From assembly GCF_933775445.1 (NCBI RefSeq), contig NC_065873.1, forward strand, positions 310,001 through 374,000: 64,000 nucleotides of DNA, read 5' to 3'. This DNA comes from Argentina anserina (Eukaryota; Streptophyta; Magnoliopsida; Rosales; Rosaceae). The notes below the pieces were generated by a model. The model was not told where the DNA came from, did not search any database, and saw only the letters and a program-made list of their open reading frames with translations. Of this stretch, positions 35,296 to 54,376 are shown piece by piece. The number at the start of each line of letters is the position of its first letter. The first letter of the stretch is position 1. Made by a program: the position numbers and the translations under genes.

Positions 35296-38200
35296 ATGGG
35301 GGAGCAACCAGTCCATGTTCTCGTCGTCGACGACTCCTTGATTGACCGCACAATCGTCTCCAAGCTCCTCAGAGCTTCCGCCTTCAAAGGTCACTGCTTT
35401 AAGCACCATGCATTCCCACGTCTCCTCCTTAATTTCTAGATTTATTTTCTCTTCGTTTATGTTATTGCCTATTGGTGTTGGTCATATGGATCCCCTCTAT
35501 CTGCTTTTTCTAACCTTCCTATTATCCAGATTCAACACTCAAGCCAAGAGATATCATATTTCTTGGTTTTGTGATGTTGGCTTACATTTCTTGATTCCTG
35601 TCTGATGAAGTTTCAAATTATGGTTTGGTTGTTCATGTATGCCTCTCTTTTTAATACTGGTACATCCTGCGCATCTCATTTTCATTGCAGTTACTACTGT
35701 AGGAAGTGGAAAGAAAGCACTAGAGCTTCTTGGAATGGAAGAAGAGAAGTCTGTTAAAGTAAGTTTCCTGCTTTCAATCAGAAGCCGTCCAGTATCATAT
35801 ATAAGTATATAACTCATGATGCTATCATGTAACCTATTATGCATCACATTATGAGATTGAAAAACCAAGTTTCTTCTCCCTCCGTGTACTACCTGTGTAC
35901 ATAGAAATATGCCTAGTTGTTTACAGGACATGGAAACCAACATATGCATCAATTACCACTGAAAGGGCATTATTTTTGGTTTAATTTAAAGAGCCAGACA
36001 CAAAATTTCGTATTAGTAATTTATATTAGTGGAACCATATATAGGTCTTTTGGCTGTCCGCTCCGTCAACATTTCACTTGCTGTATACCCTTATAGGGGG
36101 GGTGTCAGTTCAAAACTAAGTTATTCTCAATTTCGTCTTTATTTTACCATCAAATCGTGTCTATAGTATAACATCTTTGTTTGTGGTTTAAGTATCCCCT
36201 ACAGTAGTAAAAGCTTATCAGTTATCACTTTCTTCGGGTGGACTCTAAAACACAAGTAGATTCAGCTTCCTTGTGGATTTTGGTTTTCATATTAAGTTAC
36301 ATTGTTTGACATCGGCAACATAATGTTTTCCTTTGCCAACGTGCCATCTGAATGCCACCCTGCATGAGTTGATTGTAGGCTGTAGTGGTTAATAATGAAT
36401 GGTGTCTTCATCAGTGAGGGCTGATTAGTTTGTGACTAACATGAGCTCCGCTTTCAATTTTTTCTTTCTGCATCTGCCCATTGTCTCACGATAATTATGT
36501 ATATATTCTTGTTTTTCTGCAGGATCATGATGTTAACATAGTTCTTACTGATTATTGTATGCCTGAGATGAATGGACATGATCTTCTAGTTGCCATAAAG
36601 GTAATTGTAATATATCAGTTCCCTTTCTCAACTGTAACTGACGAGAGTGGCTGATGATGGCAGTATACAGCCATAACTCAAACTAAATTTAGCACATGCA
36701 AGGTTTCAAATAATGGCCAATGTCTCGGTATTTCCGTTAATACATGTACCTCCGTCTCCAGTCACCCACATGGATAGGGGTTGTAAAGTGTCCTGACTTA
36801 TGACGGGTGACAGAAAATTGTCAGATATTCATAAAAATATGAAACAAACTTACCAAATATGAACTTATATTTGGCTGAAATCTTAAGCAACTTCAATAGA
36901 AGATGAGAGAAACAACCAGCAAGGCAGCAACACTACCTAGAGTTTAGATCAAACACCCATGTAGCATACACTAGGCCGGATAGCAAGTAGGGTTCTATAG
37001 ATATCCAATTATCCATAAATATATAGTACAAATTTACTGAACTTGAAGTTATGCTTGGCTGAAATCTTGAGGAACTTCAATAGAAGATGAGAGCAACCAG
37101 AAAGGCTGCAACACTACCTAGATTTTATATGAAAAATTCTTGCAGCATGCACTAGGATAGCAAGTAGCTATAGGGTTCTATATAAGTATATAACACGCAC
37201 TAGCGCACGTTTATAAATATAGATATAGATACATTTCATTGGTCAGAAGTGGACTTGAGAAGTGTGTATTTAGCTGGTCCTATCTAACCTGTAACTTCTT
37301 TAATTTAGTGCTGATGTGTCCCTAGAAATATTCTTACCTGGAAGGCCAATATATCTCTGAATATTAACATTTAAAACCCTGAACAGAAGCAACATTTTCT
37401 ATTGATGGTAAAGAACTAGTTTCTAAACACTTCCCCGGTTTTCTTGTATATATCTTTGTATTTGAAAACATAAATCACATCATTATCCCTGAACTAATTT
37501 CTTGCTTTCAATTTTTCATGTACTTGATATTCAGGAGGACAGCCGCTTGAAATCAATTCCGGTGGTAATAATGTCTTCTGAATTTAATCCACAGAGAATC
37601 AGCGGGTATTAGTTTCATTGCAATCTGTTGCTCATCACATGCTTGTATTAGTCATTGTTGATTCATTGAGATATGCATCTTAACTATTGCTTAGTTTTTT
37701 ATGGAGTTGATGGTTGCTCATATTAAATGTTGAGTCATGGCTGGTGATCATTGATCACTGTTAGTAATTGAACAATGATATGACCAACTTACCAACAGAG
37801 AAAATATACGAAAGGAGACTGTTGCAAATAGGTATCACAATATATTTAGTTGTGGCTTTCACTTGTCATAGCTTTAGAGCTTAGGGTGAGTATAAAAATG
37901 TTTAAATGTATGTAATATATCCTTGACTGTTGAAGTTGTGCCTTTAGACTTCCAATATATGATAATTGAGAGGCTGAAACATGATACCTTCAAAAGGTCT
38001 GATCAACGATTGAGAATTTTACAAATAAGTCTTTCATTGTAGCTGACCACCTTAGTTGAAGAGTTCTGTATTGTAAGTTTTAACTAACAATCTAACACTG
38101 ATCTTCACTACTAACAGAATATGATTAATAATATCCGTCCCATGGTGTTGATGTAAAATAGTGAATAACTTTAAACTACACTATAAACGACATAGTATGA

Positions 38201-38479
38201 TAGTGCCCCTTTTATTGGTCCAACTACAATGGTGTTGCTGTGTGTGCTAACACTTGCTGGATTTAATGTTTTGGACTTTTTAGGTGTCTCACAGATGGTG
38301 CTGAAGAGTTCTTGCAGAAACCTCTGAAAGTAAAGGACTTGGAAAATTTAAAGAGTTATGCAAAGCCAGCAGTTCCAGTACCCAAAATAGGAACAAAGCG
38401 AAAAGCTGTAGTTGATTTGATGCCAGAAAGTAATGAAGCAGTACGGCGGCCTCGCTATGCTGGAGTTTCTGTCGCATAA
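35296..38479 (+). CDS. type-A-like two-component response regulator
   Basis: Type-A response regulators receive phosphate from His-phosphotransfer proteins and usually damp cytokinin signalling. There are five exons: 35296-35389, 35691-35758, 36523-36600, 37535-37605 and 38284-38479, in frame, giving 168 residues. The receiver domain is nearly the whole protein: acidic pair Asp12-Asp13 in LVVDDSLIDR, phospho-acceptor Asp64 in LTDYCMPEMNG, Ser94 in VVIMSSE, and Lys116 in EEFLQKPL. The exon number and junctions fit the type-A pattern, and there is no Myb/GARP domain as in type-B. The tail is short and basic (KIGTKRKAVVDLMP). Odd points: at the exon 4/5 junction the sequence reads ISGCL, with Gly104 where an Arg is common (RIDRCL), and the MSSEFNPQRIS loop differs from the usual MSSEN.. 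form. Intron 3 holds a tandem duplication. It could be a divergent ARR-like member with altered function. Confidence 0.88.
36829..37190. repeat. tandem duplication of about 180 bp in response-regulator intron 3
   Basis: A unit beginning near 36829 (including TTGGCTGAAATCTTAAGCAA and CTTCAATAGAAGATGAGAG) is repeated from about 37011 with small differences. Each ends in a TAGCAAGTAG..AGGGTTCTATA phrase. Identity is roughly 85 percent by eye. Confidence 0.8.
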
Positions 38480-38759
38480 TTGAATGTCAGTATTCCCGCA
38501 ACAGGAGATCTCCAAATGGTTCCCACGAGTAACTTCCAGGGTGGTCTGTTAATAGGTTGAGGTTTTTAGCTAGATGATCTCTTCTTCCTTTTTGTTGGTG
38601 TTTGGTGATGCGAGTTTTGCTATATAAATGTGCTACAATTGCTTGTAATATAGAGTTATAGACCCTTCCATTTAACAAATTATTCCACTTGCTTGTTCCT
38701 ATCCGACTTTGTTCTTGATACCCACATTGAATGAAGTACTTTTCTAAAGCTAGTAGCCG
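38480..38759. other. response-regulator 3-prime UTR and flank
   Basis: This is the probable 3-prime UTR. No other feature is seen. Confidence 0.5.
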
Positions 38760-39110
38760 GGTTTCAGCACGGTCCTGACTCTTCTGTGATGCAGGGGCAC
38801 CTTACTCAAAACCCAGTAATGCATGTATATTCCTAGCAGGCAGAGCTTAATAGGCAACTGGTTTACTCCAAAACAGCGCCATATGCACTATGTTTTGTAG
38901 CTGCTATTTGGTTAAAAGAGGCTGAAAATGTGCGCATGTTGCATGTATCCAAATCTGAAATTTCCTTGATCCAGAAACCGACATGATTCCATAGAATAAA
39001 GACGTCGGACAGTAGTTTATGGTGCATTAGGCTGTCATCTGATCTGAGACATGTTGACAGCATGATCCAAAAAAAGGCTTCTACTGTTTTCAATTCCTTT
39101 TGATCACCAA
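38760..39110. repeat. dispersed duplication, copy at 38.8-39.1 kb
   Basis: This block matches 42065-42340 over most of its length, with shared phrases CTCTTCTGTGATGC, AAATCTGAAATTTCCTTGAT, CCAGAAACCGACATG and GGCTTCTACTGTTTTCAATT. Neither copy has a convincing frame, so the nature of the unit is unknown. It adjoins the exostosin remnant to its right. Confidence 0.75.
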
Positions 39111-40030
39111 GAATTCCTTTGATTTTGCCAGTTCGTAGATGGAAATGACGCATGTTTGGAAGGATTGAATTCTTCGGAATTGTTTGATGGACATGCGGTA
39201 TAACAGGCCAACTGGGGAATATATGAAGATGTGCGAGGCGCCTAGTCTATAGATAGACAAGTCCATTTTCATTCAAAACCTTACTTTCACAATAAGCTAT
39301 AATAAACAAATATAAATCTAAACGCTTTTGAAGTTGTAAAAAAAAAAAAAACTATTTAGGCCATTTTTTCAGCTGCGGACATCCCCATTCCGGCGATGGC
39401 AGGCCGCAACGGCGCGGCTAACCAGCACAGCCGCACTATTCACCTTCTGGTGGCTTTGCCGGCCAGAGCTCCATTGGCGACCCACGGCAGCCGAAATCTG
39501 CAAAAATCAAGTTTATGGGCAGATTCCAGTGATTTCGCAATTCCGAGCGTCGTGGGTCGCCGATGGAGCTCCGGCCGGCACAGACGGGACCGTCGAGAGA
39601 TGGGGAGTGCAGATATCATTGTCTGCCCCGCCGTTGTTGCCTATCGTCGCCGAAATTAGCAAATCCGTACCTTACGTAAGATACAAACGTCTGCACCTAA
39701 AAATTCTCTTATATTAAGTCGATGGCATGGAAAATCATAAGAGATCTCTATAGAGAAATACAACAATTGGAATTCCAAAAGTGACCAGCCCCAAGGCTTG
39801 GATTCCAAAAGGGATGTTTATCAGATATGAAATTGACCAATGGACTCAGTGTTATGGTAATCGGCCACAACATGACCACACTGAACGGAAGGCATCATAT
39901 GCAAACCCAATCCTTCAAGTATTCTCCCTTTCCATTTCACCAATGGGTGGATCTCCTTGTTCATAATGATATACATATATCTCAAACAGCCTTAAATTTT
40001 CATCTCCAAGTAACTCGTGCAGTAGTTCAG
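39111..40030 (-). pseudogene. exostosin-family glycosyltransferase fragment (copy A)
   Basis: This is a decayed partial copy of the intact gene at 55897-58160. The part at 39740-40030 matches exon 3 of that gene (for example ATTCCAAAAGGGATGTTTAT) with deletions. The part at 39111-39290 matches the start of exon 4 and its acceptor (CTATCTATAG), with several indels. The former intron between them now contains the GC-rich element at 39372-39705. Exons 1 and 2 and the rest of exon 4 are absent. It lies in the same orientation and next to the RING fragment, so the pair was probably duplicated as a unit. Confidence 0.75.
39372..39705. mobile_element. GC-rich non-autonomous element, copy 2
   Basis: This is the second copy of the element at 23443-23768 and the more complete one. 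Its left end TTTCAGCTGCGGACATCC and right end (read inward) TTTTTAGGTGCAGACGTTTG form an imperfect inverted repeat. It is inserted in the former intron of the exostosin fragment. No clear target-site duplication is visible. The 87-residue ORF inside is not conserved in copy 1. Confidence 0.68.
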
Positions 40031-40309
40031 TTTAAGTACCATATTTACATCTCATGTTGAGAACCATTTCTCTAACAGAAGAAAGTTTCATGATCAACTA
40101 ATGTATGCAACATCCTCCATGGACCCTAAACTCGAAATCTTAAACTCCATAAAAAATTTAGAAGACTAGGTACGAGATTAAATTTTTATCTTGAAACGTA
40201 CGTATTCCAAAAGCCAAATGTTATCACAGCAAAAACATAACATATTCCCCTCAATAAAGCTAAAAAATAGAAGCAAATAGGTGAAAATTAAAGAAACCCA
40301 ATTTCTTAA

Positions 40310-41140
40310 GTTATAACTTGGGATCATCCCAGTTGAGCAAGTACTGATCGACACTTAATTTGCAGTAGCATCTGTTGATAGCTCGCAGGCTTCCACGGGT
40401 GGCATCGGGTATCGGCACAAGGGACAAAGGTGATTGATCTCCAGCCACAGGACAATGCAATTGATATGAAAATGGTGTTTGTAGGGCAAACAAGCGATCA
40501 GATCTTCAACAGATTCTGCAAAATTCTCAAGACAGACGGCACAAGTTGGAGTCTCTAATTACTGTTTCTTCCAAACTATGAAATCCTAATTTCTTCAAAC
40601 CATGAATAAAGGATCTAACTGCAGGAGTGCATATTGCCTTAAATGATGCAATTGATTCCTCTATAGAGATCTCTTCCTCTATAACCTCACCCCCATAATA
40701 TCATGGCCCATGTAGCTGAAGATTTTTCTTGGAATTCAATCAATGACATGATCATAGTCAACACTACCCCAAAAGAACACAGTGAGGTCCATTATCAACA
40801 CACTAATAGGAATATGATTGGGAATGTCAGTCACCACAGAAACTTATGAACAAGTTTGTCAATAATAGCTGGCACTACTTCTTCTGGGATAGATGCAAAA
40901 GTTCTGTGGCCAGAAATTCACTCGTGCGTTCACGAGGCCTCACAAATCCTTGTTCAGCCACCATGGTTAGCGGACCATCAATTTGGTAGTCTTCTGGACC
41001 ATCAAACCAATACCGAGTTTGCTTACAGAGACGTATTATGACTGGACTACAGCCTGCTCTACTTATAGGAAGTGTTGGATTTGCTGGTACGTGCACCACT
41101 GTGGTATGAAATATATGCCGGCTCTCTGTGGACATGTTTG
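40310..41140 (-). pseudogene. RING-H2 E3 ligase-like pseudogene, copy A
   Basis: The RING exon lies at 40380-40600: TCAVCLENFAE, HHFHINCIVLWLEINHLCPL and CRYPMPP give most of a C3H2C3 RING-H2. Two defects are visible. A 2-bp loss relative to copy B (AGAGACTCC versus AGAGACACTCC) shifts the frame just before the first Cys. The Cys expected before KHHFH is Tyr (LPYKHH). The 5-prime exon is at 40875-41135, with the paralogous block RYWFDGPEDYQIDGP. A functional RING ligase is unlikely from this copy. Confidence 0.72.
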
Positions 41141-42064
41141 AATATATCTTCTAGATATTGAAGGGAAGCAAAAGAATTAAAGAGCTAGCTTATATACTCT
41201 AATCGATCTTCAGGCTAGGGTTTAAAGAATTAACGTGACTTGGCAAACATGCAGTATGTATTTGTAAACCCTGTCTCTTAGATAAGAATTAGGAAAAGGA
41301 AAAGCACTTGGTATTGTCCGATCCCTTTAGGATTCAGGGCGAAGGATCAAATACAAGTTGTGATCGAGGTTGGAGTCCCTCTTGTACAAGGATTTCAATA
41401 GCCACGTCCTAACGATGTGTTCCTAGAGTTGACAAAAGCAATCTCAAAATTCTCACAAACCAAGCAAGAATTTCAGGAACAAGAGAGAGTATTTAGAAAT
41501 GCAGTCACAACATTAGGGCTTCTAGACTGGGTATTGAAAGGCAGTAAATCTAGCTCTATTTCTGAAAACATGTTTTTTCTAAACCTTGCTTTCATATCTA
41601 CTCTCAAAATCGTATCTTTCTCTGTCATCTTGCATTCCATTGAGATGGAGAAGGGTCATTTGATAATCTTGCAATCATGTCTATCCCAGACCCGAAACAA
41701 ATCGATCAAACAGGTTCAGGTGGTTCAGGCCAATTCATCCTCATGCATGTTGTGCCTAATTGGTCATCCATCCAATTTGGCAGGTTGAATCGGGCTTGAA
41801 AAAAGAACCAGAGGGAAGCTACGTACCCCATGTTGTATATAACGAGACCTTCTTACAGTAAGTGCGGCTCTTTGTATCTTTCTTTTTAATCCTCAAGTAT
41901 CGTGAAACATGGGTATAATATGGAATTGAAAGGCAAATGCTTTTCACTTAACTGGTAGTGTACTTGCAGTTTTGATTTAGCTAGGGATAATTGAAACTTA
42001 TTTGATATGATGATGGATGCTGCAATATGTTCTATATATGTTGACTGATGTAATCATCACCGAC
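41141..42064. other. gene-poor DNA, possible retroelement scrap
   Basis: A 123-residue plus-strand ORF (41417-41788) has a coding-like first third (FSQTKQEFQEQERVFRNAV), but it has no recognisable domain or splice structure. I leave it uncalled. The rest shows nothing. Confidence 0.4.
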
Positions 42065-42340
42065 TGGGATCTTCACTCTTCTGTGATGCGCGCAGGGGCC
42101 GGGCATCATGTTTGAAAGTGAAATCTAGTGTTGTTGCTGCCATTAGGTTAAAGTTGAAAGAGACTGAAAATGTGTGCATGTTGCATAAATCCAAATCTGA
42201 AATTTCCTTGATCCAGAAACCGACATGGATTCCATAGAATAAAGACGCCTATGTTGCATTAGGCTGGCATTTGGGAAATGTTGACAGTCCGATCCAAAAA
42301 AGGCTTCTACTGTTTTCAATTCCTTTTGATTGAACAAAGT
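42065..42340. repeat. dispersed duplication, copy at 42.1-42.3 kb
   Basis: This is the partner of the block at 38760-39110. The two copies are in the same orientation, about 3.2 kb apart. Confidence 0.75.
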
Positions 42341-43849
42341 CAGAGTCACCCCCACCCCATATATTGAGGTCTAGAAGTTTTGTTCTTTTTTGACTCGTGG
42401 GTTTGACCCATGAAATACGATTATTGGTTAATTTAAATTTACTTGATAAATAAATTTGATTTTGTCAACACGTTGTGAATATTTAGACTCGTGAAATATT
42501 TGGAGTTTTGAACAAAAGGAGAAGAAGAAGAAGAAGAAGAGAGGATCGAGTTTGTGGGGAATTGGTTGGGTACTACATAACCATCAGAGCTAGCTGCAAA
42601 CTGGTACCACATCGGGGGGCAAAAATGTGATTTTTGAACTCTTTTGATTGGAAATATAATGTGAGCCACCGACCGACGGTAGTGAATACAATACAACTCG
42701 CCGCGGTGCACTCCAACCTTTTCTTCTTCCGTTTTTCTCTCTTCTTCTACCTCTTTGGAGAAGGAATGTGGTGAGAGTAAATTAAGATCTACACTGACAT
42801 ATTTTAGTTACCAACTCATTTGTACACATTAGAAACAAGACTATGATGTAAAAAATTATTGTTGACATGCACTTAGTATATTAGCTTTAGTATATTGTTG
42901 TCAAGACAATTTCAAATCTAACCTGTATTTTTGGTTTGAGCCACCTCATGACATTATCACGTGATGTGTTGAAATAATATTACTCGACGAAAATGTATTG
43001 AAATTATTATTATTTTAAAGTTTTTATCACGTTGTATGGATGAACCATTACAAGATATTAGAGATTTCTTTGTAAAATTACAATTAGTTAAAAAATTTAT
43101 AACAACGTGAAGCGTGATATTTCTACTCCCCATTAGTATCATATCATATTGTACAGTACTTTCTAGTTCTATATGTTGTCATTTGTAACTATGATCATGA
43201 GAAGCATAGATGGTTCAAAATATGTAGACTCATTAGATGTTGATTTTTAAAAAGTTAGGAATAGTGTCTTAAACAAATCATGAATGGTTTTAAAAAGTTT
43301 AAATGTTGATTTTTTGAAAATTGAATTACACAATAAGATGTTGACTATTTAAACATTACTCAATTAGTGAAACGACGTGTGTTTTGAAATGGATAGATGA
43401 ATAAAAACTAAAACCTGAGTGTTACTGGATACAAAAAATCATTGATGATAAAAGCAATTTGTTATGGTTTATGGTGTAGTAAGACTCAAATGATAATTCA
43501 GACCAAAAAAAAAAAGAGACTCAAATTATAATTAAGCTGCTGTTTACTTAAGAGGGAAGGTTTAGAAATTGAGGAAACAGCAGAGAAAATAGTGGAGCAA
43601 AATTGAAAATTGAAAAAGGTTTCTCACCGGAACCTAGCCTAGCAGCTGAAAAAACGAACATTCAAAATAAAAAGAAAAGAAAGAAGAGAAAGAAGAGAAG
43701 AGATTTCAAAACGGCAGGAGAGAGAGAGAGAGAAGAGCCCCTCTTCCACTGCATCGTCTCTCTTTCTTCTTCAAATCCCCCAATTCCCCCCGATCTCCGA
43801 TTTCTAGGGTTTCCCTCCGCCCCTCAGATCCCTCAGATCTACTTCCACC
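42341..43849. other. intergenic and DRP2 promoter/leader
   Basis: This AT-rich spacer has a (GAA)n run at 42521-42540. The last 250 bases are the DRP2 leader, with a strong purine tract at 43663-43735 (AAAGAAAAGAAAGAAGAG and GA runs) and then a pyrimidine tract up to the ATG. No other gene is supported. Confidence 0.55.
42521..42540. repeat. (GAA)n microsatellite
   Basis: About seven GAA units on the plus strand. Confidence 0.8.
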
Positions 43850-51721
<7,872 letters not shown>

Positions 51722-52359
51722 ATCTCGGACTGATGGTTTATTGATGATTTATATTCTTGGTGGGTGCAGTCTGTCTTCCCCCCTTCATGAGTTTTCAAGT
51801 AGAATCTTTAGATAAAGAGAATGGGTATTGTGTACATAGAAGATTACATTTCCTATCAGGTTGTTACGGCTTGCCCAGTATCGCAATGGATGGATTCAAG
51901 GCATACTTGAACTTAATCATATATTCTTCCATTCAATTTTTGTTTGTCCTTTTAGAATTTTATTTCTCCACTCATTTTTGGACACTATTATCTAGTTGTA
52001 CTGTGCCCATCATTATTTTGATTTGGTATGTACCATTTAGCTCTGATGGGTCTGTATGATTGGGATAATCCTCTTTAGCAGGATGAATATATTACAGTTC
52101 TCAATGTGATGGTATATTTTACATTATTCCAGTCAGATGTCGCAATACTTTTATTTCGTGCTGTTCATTGTATTCTCCAACTTTCAGTATTCGCCATCCT
52201 ATCAGGTCTAGCATCATCCACAATTGGGATACAACGTAGTCTTGGGCTGGTGGTAGCTTCACATTCTGGTACTGCAGTATACTCTTTCATGCTGTAAGTT
52301 GTCTGATTATGAATATCCTGCATTTCTTGTAGTCATTTGCCAGAATCTCGAGTATAAAC
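51722..52359. other. DRP2 3-prime UTR and flank
   Basis: This is probable 3-prime UTR and downstream DNA up to the Tourist-like element. ORFs of 60-100 residues here are hydrophobic chance frames. Confidence 0.5.
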
Positions 52360-52362
52360 TTA

Positions 52363-52667
52363 GGCCTCGTTTGTTTCACTGGAAAGTAACCATGGGAAAG
52401 AAAAACGGTTCCATTCCTGCGTCGAGGAATTACTTTCCTGATGGAAGGGAAAAAAGGAAGGAAAATGGCTCTATCCAAAATCCAATGGAATTACTTTCTC
52501 ATCTTCTTTCCATGCATCTATTACTCACAATCCATTATTTTATTACATTATTTTACAACTTGATGATTTTTCTCGTGTAACCAAACACCACAGTTGGGGA
52601 AATTTCATTTCCCTTCTCATGGGAAATACCAAGGAATTACTTTCCTCTCCGCAAACCAAACTAGGCC
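52363..52667. mobile_element. Tourist-like MITE (PIF/Harbinger type) with TTA target duplication
   Basis: The element is 305 bp long with terminal inverted repeats GGCCTCGTTTGTTTC (left) and, read inward from the right, GGCCTAGTTTGGTTT. It is flanked on both sides by TTA (52360-52362 and 52668-52670). The 3-bp TTA/TAA duplication and GGCC-type ends are typical of Tourist/Harbinger MITEs. It lies about 640 bp past the DRP2 stop codon and has no coding capacity. Confidence 0.85.
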
Positions 52668-52699
52668 TTAAGTTGCACGAGTATGAACTTAATTTGCCT

Positions 52700-53045
52700 T
52701 TGGACTGAAAATAAACAAGATTAAGCAAGAGGCTCATCATCATAATGAAGGGACTTGACCGGCGAGAGACCACCAAAAAGTCCCTTGGTTTCGCCAGTTT
52801 GGAGATGGATTTCTGGAAATGACACGTCTTTGGAAGGATCGAATCCTGCTGATGTGTTTCCAACTTTGCATTGCATAATACTCAGATGGACTTGTGGTAT
52901 AGCTGAGGAACATAAGAAGGCGTTCGAGGCCCCTATAAAAGAAAGACAAGTTTGAATCGACTCAAATGCGAAAATCTTACTTGCATTGCAAGCTATGATA
53001 AACAACGAATTACTACGATACACAAAAGCTTAAGGTCTGCTTAAG
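52700..53045 (-). pseudogene. exostosin-family glycosyltransferase fragment (copy B)
   Basis: This matches the 5-prime part of exon 4 plus the preceding intron of the intact gene, i.e. 56400-56690, at roughly 90 percent identity by eye. Conserved protein pieces are FDPSKDVSFPEIHLQTGETK and GGLSP. An indel near 52850 breaks the frame (CKVGNTSAGF replaces CNANTSEGF). Nothing of exons 1-3 or of the rest of exon 4 is present. High intron identity marks this as a recent partial duplication. Confidence 0.8.
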
Positions 53046-53740
53046 GTTTCACAATCATGGTTGAACTCTGCATTTTCAGGAGTGTAGGTTTTTATTGTTC
53101 AAAAGAGTCTTATAAAGCTTCCTGTGTTGACATTCACCCATCACTTCTCAATCCTCCTCGTTATGAGATTCTTCAAACTGCTACATAGTTGGTTATATTC
53201 ACGGCATTCTAATCTACAATAAAAACTCGATAAGAGAATAAATTTGATATGGAAAATGCAGTTAAACTCAAAGCCATAAGTGTCACAATTAACACAAATT
53301 CTTTCCCTCAACAAAGCAGGACTAACCTGTGATTAATAACTAGAATAAAATAAAGGACTTGAGCAGAGGAAAATATAGTCTGAAAGATATGAACTCATCC
53401 AACAGTACGTGCCTTTTGAGTCATATATAATTCAGGGATCCTCCTAGTTGAGCAAGTTGACAATTAATTTTCTGTAGCATTCATCTGTTAATGGGTGGCC
53501 AGCTTCCAGAGTTGGCGTCGGGTATCGGCAATAGGGGCAAAGGTGATTGATCTCCAGTCACAGGACAATGCAATTGATATGATAATGGTGTTTGCAGGGC
53601 AAGCAGGTGATGAGTTCATGAGCAGAATCTGCAAAGTCCTGAAGAAATATAGTACATGATGGAGTGTCTCTAATAACAGCTTGGTCCAAACTATCAAGTC
53701 TTATATTCTTCAAACCATGAATGAATGATCTCGTTGCAGG

Positions 53741-54284
53741 TAGGGGTGGGCATAAAAAACGGAAATCCCGATCCCGTCCTGAAATTCGTAGGGACGGGAC
53801 GGGACGGAGGTCTAAAAACGTTCGTCCCGTCCCGTTTCATAATAGTAGGATGGGACGTGGGACGAATAATTTCTATCCCGTTTCGTCCCGTCTCGTCCCA
53901 CCTTTAATGAAAACTTAAAAATTCTTATATATTTGTATTAAAATGAAATTAATTTATATTTTTAATAACTCCAAAATTATATCAATTCAAATAATAATGG
54001 TAAATTATAATATTATGAACATAATATGTATTTTTTTGTTAAAATTACATTATTAAATGTTATTTTGTTAATGAAAAAGTAAAAATATAGGTTTTTATTT
54101 AACTTTATAGGAAGGTGGGATTTGTCCCGTCCTGTCCCGATCCCGTCCCGATCCCGTCCCGTCCCAACCGGGATTAATCCTGAGTGTGATGCATTCTTAA
54201 AAACCCTCGTTCCGTCCCGATCCCGTCCCGATTCAAAAGAGTGGGACGAGACGTGGGATGAGCCCCGTCCCGTGCCCACCCCTA
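53741..54284. mobile_element. hAT-like MITE with 8-bp target duplication GTTGCAGG
   Basis: The element is 544 bp with terminal inverted repeats TAGGGGTGGGCA at both ends. Perfect 8-bp direct repeats GTTGCAGG flank it at 53733-53740 and 54285-54292. Subterminal regions are packed with the short motif GTCCCGTCCCG and its complement, and the centre is AT-rich. TAGGGGTGGGCA ends and 8-bp duplications are hAT features. There is no transposase. The paralogous site in copy A (near 40625) has a single uninterrupted CTGCAGGAGTG, confirming the insertion. Confidence 0.9.
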
Positions 54285-54376
54285 GTTGCAGGAGTGAGAT
54301 TTTGGCTTATATGTTGCACTGGAATCCTCTATATAACCATAGAGCCCTGACCTCCGGTAAACTGACGGCCCATATA

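Noticed and set aside
41417..41788. A 123-codon plus-strand ORF
   Set aside because: No domain, no homologous duplicate and no splice context; possible retroelement scrap but not supportable.
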